Below, in pieces: positions 56,778 to 64,000 of a stretch of DNA of 64,000 nt (positions are counted from its first letter, which is position 1; each line of letters opens with the position of its first letter). A program made the position numbers and the translations under genes. The notes below the pieces were generated by a model. That model worked only from the letters and a program-made list of their open reading frames with translations, ran no database searches and had not been told where the DNA came from. Source of the DNA: Polytrichum commune. Lineage: Eukaryota > Streptophyta > Polytrichopsida > Polytrichales > Polytrichaceae. The stretch is taken from positions 52,325,169 to 52,389,168 of the forward strand of contig OX485806.1 of assembly GCA_950295325.1 (NCBI GenBank). Direction: 5' to 3'.

Positions 56778-58071
56778 TGTTGTAGCACGATGGTAACGTA
56801 TTCAGTTAATTAACCTAATTAACGCGTAAAACATCAAAACTGCGCCGAGTTCGTTCCCACGAAGAACCTGCGGTTGTTTACAATACAAGAGAGAGGAAAT
56901 CTTTGACTAACACACACACACAAAAAACACCAGAAACTAAGATAAAACACAAATCGGATTAAGAAATCCGGGATATTACGGAAAGTATGGCACGGATATT
57001 TCCGCCTTTCCGGTAGTGGACCGAGGTAGGGAACACAACACAAAGTATGGACAAGCTCCCACCCTAGAGTAGTAACAACAATAGACTCAGCGTCTCGAAT
57101 CCATAGTATAACAACTATATACACTCCATTCTAAGATTCCTTATTACGGGTCGTGACTTCCGGGATAAGGTTTCCACGATAGAGGTAGCGGATCGGACCT
57201 GTATTTCCACTATCCGCTAGATTTTCTACCGTGTCACAAGGACCATAATTCTAGTGTTTTAGGCTAGAATGCTCAGAGAGACTTGGTAGTTGTTCATCAC
57301 GATTTCACCCTTTGAGTTGATTTCTTAGGGTTGTCTCCCTATCTCCACTTCATTTTTCTAACTACTACTCCCTTAGACTAGTGTTACAATGGGGGCAGCC
57401 CTCCCTCGGGAAGGTGTCCCGCTCAAGTATCCAACGCGTGCCACCCCCTTTGACGGGGGAAAAGGTGGAGGAAGTTTTGGGTCTACAAAACCAGCTTGAT
57501 CCGGTTTCCGTGATGGCACAGTTTCCATTATACCACACGCAGAAACTGAATCCTCCCTCGAGAAAGGTGGAAACACAACATCTTCGCTCCTATCCTCACA
57601 ATGGGTAGGGCTTGTGCTGTTCCACAGGTCACACATGATAGGACCTAGGGTCTGTTGTTTTCCGTGACGGCGGGGCTAACATAGGGATGGGGCTACCACG
57701 CCTACCATCCGCGGTGGGAACCAAACGCCAATCGCGGCAGGTGCATGAGTGTTCTAGACCAGTCCGTTACTGCTGATCGGTGTGATCCACCTCCAGGTCA
57801 CGGCAAGCGGAAGGCGTAAACCAGAACTCTCCCCCTACTATTGGACAGGTTTATCCACTCCTGCTCATTGTCGGTCCCTAGTTGGACGGAGTAAGTTGGG
57901 AAGAACCTACCGTGTGTGTGGAACTTCCCTTGCCCAACAACCCCACGGTGGGATTCTTTCCCCTTGCTCGGCCAATCCTTTCCTCCTTTCCGCGCTTAAG
58001 ATTCTTGCACCCATCACCTGCTCACACAGGGGCGTTTTAACCACACGCATCTCGGGGTATTACTGTCCCCC

Positions 58072-59046
58072 TGTCGCGCACCTCTCCATGAGGAGTGGCC
58101 AAAACACCATGGGCACAAGGGGGACCCCGGAGTGACACCCGGGACTTGTGGCGCCGTTGGTGAGAGGGCCCAAGTGATCCTAGTGTGGGTGAGGGCCCCG
58201 GGCGTTGGGAACGCCTCCCACCCACAAAGACTAGGAGGCATGAGGGTGAGGCCATGAGCTATGCGTAGCTCATGGCGTGGTGATTCTAGAATGCTCAAGA
58301 TCACCTCAATCGGAGGTGTGAGCTAGGAGTTATGGCCATTTGAGTGGGGTGCTGTCCCGGGACAGCGCCCTGGTACAGCAGTGCCTGGGAGTGATTCCCG
58401 GGACTGCCAAGGTTCAAACAGGCATAACTTCCTCAAGACTTGCCCGAATGGGGCAAGCGAGGAGTCCATCGGCATCTACGTGAAGCGTAGATGAGGATGG
58501 AGTGGTTGGTTGTTATGATCAGACATCATACAAGGAAGTTATGATGGTCTGAAGCTGCTAGGGGGGTTCTAGGCCCAGCAGCTAAGGGAAAATGTCCACT
58601 TGGCCCCAACTCTTGGTAGAGAGACAAGAGGTTGGTTGGCGGTGGGGTAGGGGCTCCGTGTAGAGTCCTAGAGGCTTATATGGGTGAGGTGGTGTGGCCT
58701 CACCCACCCGAGGCCGAACGGCACGGCCTCCATGGGCATTGGCCCAATGTGAGGCCATAGTTGCCTAGTATGGTTCGGGTTGTTGTAGTGTTGCTCCGGC
58801 AATGCGGTGATCAACATAGGATTGGACTTCCATGGATGGAAGTCCACATTGGGGAAATGGGTTACCGATTAAGGGGTGAGTCCCGAAAGCAAAGTAGGAG
58901 GGTTGGTTCCCTCCTATGAACTATATGGTCCGGGGTAAGAGGAGCTAACCATTAGCATGGCGGAATGCGAAGGGTTAGCGCTCGTAACGTTTGCTAGAAA
59001 ATGAAAATTGGCAAGATTGTCAAGGGGGCTAGCAAGGGTTGCGACA
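58072..59046 (+). repeat. Complete 975-bp gypsy B-family LTR
   Basis: It runs from TGTCGC to GCGACA, a 6-bp inverted terminus. It aligns along its full length with 10149-10423 plus 20622-21319, and in diverged form with 26168-27119. Confidence 0.93.
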
Positions 59047-59048
59047 CT

Positions 59049-59060
59049 TGGTATCAGAGC
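59049..59060 (+). promoter_or_regulatory. Primer-binding site, tRNA-iMet 3' end
   Basis: TGGTATCAGAGC lies two bases after the LTR and is identical to 4922-4933. Confidence 0.92.
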
Positions 59061-59549
59061 AGGGTTCCAATATTTGAGCTAGCACTTTGAGGGAAGCATG
59101 GCTATCAAATAAGCGGGTTATGATGGTGACCCGGGGTTTCCAAAAGGTTGTGAGGCTCAAATTGGAACAAAGATCATGTGTAAATGGAATTTGACCATAC
59201 CATTGGTTCTAATGACAATGGTGGGCATGAGGGTCGATTTGGTAAGGAAAATGGAGGAGTGCTTTGAAAAGGGCTCCCCCAAACCTCAAAAAACATTTGC
59301 CTGTGTGGTCCGCTCCGCTCTAAGGTTTCCGAACGGAACGGAATTCGAAACGGAATTCCTAATACTAACTCAATTCGATATTTTTAACTACTTTAAGGAT
59401 TTTAGTTTTTCTTCTCAATTCTAAATAGCCTACCTAACAATCTACCTATAAAGTACTCCATTTATTATGTTTTCCTTGTTCAACCCTATTCTTTAAACTT
59501 AAAACAAGGTTTCTTGACATTTTAAGAAAATGCGGGATGCGACACTCAA

Positions 59550-59801
59550 TCCACTTGCTAAAATGCTCCACCACCACCAACGTCTACTTTGCTCCACGTA
59601 GCGTAACAACCAACGGTCCCACAAAGTCCAACGACCAATGGTAGTCCAATCCCATGATAGGTAAGGGTTGTAACTGAGGTGACAAGGTGTTAAAGCTAGA
59701 CCTGACCCGGTCACAAACTTCACACCTCCCGACATAAGTAGCCACATGCTGATACATGCCAGTCCACCAATATTGGCCACGTAACATCGAATGTGTCATA
59801 C
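59550..59801 (-). pseudogene. Gypsy C integrase N-terminus
   Basis: Open minus-strand piece between insertions F and E: MTHSMLRGQYWWTGMYQHVA, then YVGRCEVCDRVRSSF with the integrase zinc-finger cysteines, LQPLPIMGLDYHWSLDFVGP with the first catalytic Asp, and VEHFSKWIE at the E junction. Apart from the insertions this part shows few lesions. Confidence 0.9.
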
Positions 59802-62368
59802 TGTGGTGCTTTTGGGCATCCCTTCCGAGGGAGCCTAAAAGTACCATACAAGCCTTTCGGTGAGGATGGCCTGCCTTGGAAGGTGCCCAAGCCGAACTCG
59901 GGTGTTATAATATTTAATGAGTGTTTTGGGTTTGTGGAAGAATTTGATAATCGTTTCGTATCCTTTAGTGCCAAAGATAATTATCAATTTCCCTAATCTA
60001 ATGCTTAATCTATCTTAGTCTATGCGTGGACGCACCAGCCTTAGGATCAATGCAACCTAATCCTACTGAATGAAATAACCTCACCTTTTACCTTGGGCCA
60101 CATCTAATTCCTTATTTCCTTAATTAAGTCCCACCCTCTCAACCTTCATTCTTAGTTTATGGTTGATTGAACAAAGCCTATGTTATTAAATTCATAATTT
60201 ATGGCATCACCACCTACATGTTTGGTGCACGCCTTAACCCGAACCCTTCAAGGCCTTGTGCGGGTCTTTTGAAGGTTAATTGATACTTACACCTTCCAAT
60301 CTTTGCCGCTGGAGGGATAGTATTAATCATCTGAGTTAACTTTCCGGTTGGTTTTTGCCCACGGGGGTTGTACAAATTTTGTTGGTTATTAATTAGTTTA
60401 ACACTTGATGGGACTGGGAATAAGTCAACATGTGTGTTCAACATGTTGTACCTGTTCATCCTTCAAGGGTTGGGGCCATCACTTCTAATCATTGGGACCA
60501 ACAACATGATGGTGGTTTCGTGGGTCATTACTCCCACCTTACCACCTACAAACATGCAGAGTGGTCATGCCGAAGAATAACCCGGCTTCACCACATACGA
60601 ATGAGCTATAGATGAAAAGCTACTACCACAACACTTAACCAAGAGGCTCTGCACACATGAGAGTCGGAATTCCCCTCGGCAGCTAGGTGGATGATGCCCC
60701 CCTAGCCTTACATGGATAGTTGGGTTGGGGTGAGAATTTACCTTTGCCGCGCTTCCTCCATTCCTAAATTAAAGGGTGTAGGGTTAAAAACCTTACCAAT
60801 TGACTCCCATGTTTGTTTGGCGATGTTTGATGCGGAACCCCTACTCAAACACTCGACCGCCTACAACACCAACTCGTACCCGCCAACCTTGGATGGACGA
60901 ACCTCTTCTCGTAAGACAACGAATAGCCCTTTGCTTAAACGACCACAATTTTTGCTCACAAGCTTTCATTGGAACAATTATTAATAATTTGAAAAAAAAA
61001 CAAAAATTATAATTCATCCATCTATCAAACCAACTGCATGTATTTCCTTAAAGATATGAGCTTACAAAGTCAGCTTTTAGAATTCAAGAGACAACTGGGA
61101 TACCTTCATGCAAACATTCATGATTTTTGCTTATTAACTTAAATTCTAGCAATCTTAGATTTTCTAGAAACCTTAAAATCAGATCTACAACTGCTCCAAA
61201 TATCAAAACAACTGCATATGTCCTCTTGTAAGTATGAGCTTATAAAATGAGCTCTTATATTTTAGGAGGCAACTGGAATATCTTCATTCAAATATTCATA
61301 ACTCTCACTCCTTAAATCCGATTGTAACAAACTTATACTTTCTAGAAAGCTAACAACAAAAACCATAACGCATCTAAATATTAAAGCAACGAAATAACTT
61401 GTCGTTTAGTTATGTGCTTGCAAAGTCAGTGCTTGTAATTTCAGAGGCAGCTGAGACATCTTCATTCAAACACTCATAACGTTTGCTTTCTAACTCTGAT
61501 TCTAAGAAACTTAGGCTTTTTGAAAAGCTAACATAAAGAACTACATTCATTCAACATCTGAAGGCTAAATCATAATTTTTGTGTCCACTACACTCGATTA
61601 AAAGTGACACAACTACTTAGGGGTGTTTTCAAAAATACACTACCTTCTCTCAAGAGTTCTAATTATAAGAATTCTAACTTATGCGTATATTAAATGAATG
61701 AAAATGTTTCTCTCCTTTTAAATAAAATTATAAAGGGCTTCGTTGTCCCAAAAATAAAAATTATGAGAGAGGATTGAAAGGGAAAGAAGGGTTTTTATCA
61801 CCCTTAAAATGAAGGGTTAGGTCCCTTCTTCCTTCCATTTACCGAGGGATCCCGTAATTTGAACAGTGGAAACCAAACCCTCGGTGGGGTGGGGGAGAGG
61901 ATGTCACCTTGCACCCCACTTGCTCAAGCCCTTGGAAAGATTTTTTTATTTCCGTTTGAGCTTCAATTTTGGTTGGCAAAAATGGCAACATAGCTCCCTT
62001 GCCTTAGTTGGCAACATCCGTTACGCTCGTAGTTGTCACTTTCTTTTATTTTTTGGCCGCTTTCGGAATTACTCTTGTTTTTTGCCGCCGCTTGAATTTT
62101 GTTTGCTTGAATTGGTTGTTCCTAACTTAACCTACCTACTTACTAGCCCATTACTTTCACACTTCCGATTCGAGTAAAGGGCATTTTCCTTTTATCCCTT
62201 CGGTTTTTATCTACTTGCCCAAGAGTTTTACCCCAAGGGTAAAACACCCCTATCCTACCTTAATCTAAATGTTTTTTTGCTAAACTTTCCTATTATAAAT
62301 CTAATGATTTTGCTAAAACACCTCAATTGTGAGCCAAATTGCCGTTGGAGATAATTTTGACGCTTACA
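59802..62368. mobile_element. Insertion F in gypsy C (TG...CA ends)
   Basis: It begins TGTGGTGCTTTT at 59802 and ends GACGCTTACA at 62368. The flanks are CATAC (59797-59801) and CCTAC (62369-62373), a 4-of-5 match. Excision rejoins gypsy C as GHFAIR-MTHSMLRGQYWW, supporting the borders. No coding domain and no LTR pair are recognised. The interior contains a threefold 176-bp repeat and little else, so this is a non-autonomous element of unknown class. Confidence 0.65.
61020..61545. repeat. ~176-bp tandem repeat, three diverged copies
   Basis: Copies start at about 61024, 61198 and 61375. Shared landmarks are AAC(A)ACTGCAT-like starts, TATGAGCTTA(C/T)AAA, GGCAACTGGAATATCTTCAT and TTTCTAGAAA. 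They lie inside insertion F. Confidence 0.75.
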
Positions 62369-62373
62369 CCTAC

Positions 62374-64000
62374 GTATAGCAAAATGGGCAAGTTCTCGTG
62401 CACTTGTCGCACCAAGGAGGCCCTATGATCTGGTCTAGGGACAATATGCCTTGTTCCATCCAACCACAATCGAAATAACAAACCATTCTCCCAACGGAAC
62501 CTTGTTATTCAATGTCCAATCCTATCTCTTTCCATTGCCGAGGTAGATGAAGGAAAGGTCCCCTGCTGAAGCTTATGCAATACGGGAAGATCCTCCCATA
62601 TATCTGTAACAATTTGAGGTCGATAAGTCTCATCATCTGCAAAACCTCAACAGCCGCACCAGAAAATAAAGTGGTAAGCAACCACGTGCCAACTTGAAAC
62701 TGCCTCTCGATCACAATCTCCATGCCACCTGGCCTTGGTCAAGTCCTCATCCGAAGGGCTTGGATTGCGTGAGAGTCCATCTGCACTCAGGTGGGTAATC
62801 CCAACACGGTGTACCACCTCAAAGTCATACTCCTCAAGCAACATAACCCACCTGGGGAGCTTGCCAGTAAGCTTATCCGACTCCATGAGCCACCGTAACG
62901 GCTGATGGTTAGTCACCAAAGTAAAGCATTGACTATAAAAATATGGCCAAAAATGGGCAACAGCCCACACCGCCGCCAATGCTTCTCCCTCATAGGACAA
63001 ATAATTGGCCTCCACCGTGTTATTGTTTCGCAAAGCGTAAGTAACGACATACTTCCAGCGAAAACATCCTTCTGAGTGAGAACTGCTTCCAAACCCAATG
63101 AACTCCAGTCCGTATGCAACTGGAAGCATTTGGAGACATTTGGACGACGAAGCACTGGAGCCGCATCGAGTTTCTGCTATAATGTCTCAAATGCATGTTG
63201 TTGCTTACGACCCCAAGTCCAAAGTTGGTCTTTGCTCGTGAGAATGGTGAGAGGCTTGGCGATCAAGCTAAACTTCTTGAAAAAACCCAAGAAAACACGA
63301 AGTCTCGGCACATCGACCAGTGCCAAAATCTTCTACAAGGCGTCCACCTTAGTTTGCTGCACTTCAAGACCTCCTAGAATAATGATATGACCTAGATATG
63401 CTAGTCGGTCTTGCACTTGCCATGGTGCAACCGTTCAAAAATGGCTTGCAGATGCCTTATATATTCCTGTGGTGTTTTGCTGAAAATGGCACCGAGCAAA
63501 AACCAAACCAGAGAGAATTTGGTCCATAGCTCTTTAAAGCTCAGTAGGTGCATCCAATAATGCAGTTGATCCTTCCTATCATGATCAACTCCCACGTATG
63601 CGGTTTGCACTTGATCTCCCGCAAGTAATGGACGCTAGTGATAGCCGGATCTCAAGTCCAGGGTACTAAAAACCCGAGAAATCCAATGTCATTGAACAAT
63701 TCCTCCGGCATTGGCATAGGATACCTATCCGACTTGGTCTTTTGATTAATTGGATAGTAATTCCCGCACATATGCTTCTTCGTCTAATTGCCAAAGATAT
63801 CTTTATTTGATGGCATAATCCGTAATCTCTACCGGCTTTATAAATCCAGCCTGCAACAACCTCTCTAATTCTGCCTTGACCAATAATTGCAATCTAGGAT
63901 TCATCCTTCTCTTTTTTTGTCTCACCGGTTTAGAGCCCGGAACTAACGGAATACGATGCTCAACCATCTCTCTAGGAATCCCCTTGAGCTCATCATATGA
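62374..64000 (-). pseudogene. Gypsy C reverse transcriptase and RNase H (continues off the right edge)
   Basis: Minus strand from the edge: the RT entry HRIPLVPGSKPVRQKKRRMN and ELERLLQAGFIKPVE (about 63970-63790); YPINQKTKSDRYPMPMPEEL (about 63740); a scrambled catalytic region; the RT end VFLGFFKKFSLIAKPLT (63310-63220); RNase H LHTDWSSLGLEAVLTQKD (63130-63070) and NYLSYEGEALAAVWAVAHFW, then LVTNHQPLRWLMESDKLTGK and FEVVHRVGITHLSADGLSRN (63000-62760); and the linker ENGLLFRLWLDGTRHIV up to insertion F at 62368. There are several frameshifts. It belongs with 59550-59801 and 55825-56777. Confidence 0.88.

Larger units (their letters stand above)
58072..59288 (+). mobile_element. Truncated gypsy B-family copy: complete LTR, primer site, gag start
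   Basis: The LTR starts TGTCGCGCACC and is followed by the tRNA-iMet primer site and about 230 bp homologous to 4934-5165, ending abruptly at about 59288 (...CCCAAACCTC). It is the best full-length LTR of the family in the window. The gag start codon region is slightly altered (ATGGCTATCAAATAAG has an early stop). Confidence 0.88.
56778..59544 (-). mobile_element. Insertion E in gypsy C (TG...CA ends, TSD CTCAA)
   Basis: It begins TGTTGTAGCACG at 56778 and ends GGATGCGACA at 59544, flanked by CTCAA (56773-56777 and 59545-59549). Removing it rejoins gypsy C in frame as EHFSKWIE-LVVLPQNF. TG...CA ends and a 5-bp duplication point to an LTR-type element, but I see no pair of LTRs and no domain in 56778-58071 or 59289-59544. 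It contains the truncated B-family copy at 58072-59288. Strand is uncertain. Confidence 0.75.

Overview
This window is nuclear DNA of a land plant and consists almost entirely of nested transposable elements. I see no convincing host gene, rRNA, tRNA or CRISPR array. The plant assignment rests on GT-AG introns in a Mutator-like transposase, Ty1/copia and Ty3/gypsy elements with tRNA-iMet primer sites, and plant-type target-site duplications (TSDs). A gypsy lineage whose integrase ends in a PHD finger, and a hAT transposase resembling ones I remember from oomycetes, make me favour a non-seed plant (bryophyte, lycophyte or fern). That is only an impression.

Left nest (about 1.1-24.7 kb). The oldest layer is a decayed minus-strand gypsy (A). 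Element D (2607-23252) split its integrase zinc finger; D has 9-bp inverted termini, a 5-bp TSD (ATGTT) and a gag-like 'plant transposon protein' ORF. Inside D sits chromodomain-type gypsy B (4588-21319, TSD GGAAC). Inside the 3' LTR of B sits a 10.2-kb Mutator-like element (10424-20612, TSD ATTTGAGTG) with 668-bp terminal inverted repeats and a multi-exon transposase gene. Removing each insertion at its TSD restores the older sequence.

Middle (24.7-51.3 kb). Here there is a gag zinc-knuckle relic, a solo B-family LTR, long AT-rich stretches with no recognisable gene, and a copia-in-copia nest: an old copia (33829-43395) interrupted by a young one (35413-40968, TSD CAAAT). The young copy has one nearly complete gag-pol ORF, 192-bp LTRs with three differences, and a primer-binding site matching the anticodon arm of initiator tRNA-Met. 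A decayed plus-strand gypsy (43.5-46.1 kb) and a minisatellite-flanked ORF (49.2-50.2 kb) follow.

Right part (51.3-64 kb). An intact hAT element (52041-54623, 8-bp TSD GTTATAAA) carries an uninterrupted 718-codon transposase. Next is minus-strand gypsy C, with reverse transcriptase running off the right edge, RNase H, integrase and a PHD finger. Two TG...CA insertions, E (56778-59544) and F (59802-62368), interrupt it. E itself contains a complete 975-bp B-family LTR plus primer site and a gag start.

The coding sequences are selfish-element proteins: polyproteins that copy and integrate RNA-derived DNA, and two transposases. Most are broken. The hAT is the only element whose protein looks fully intact.
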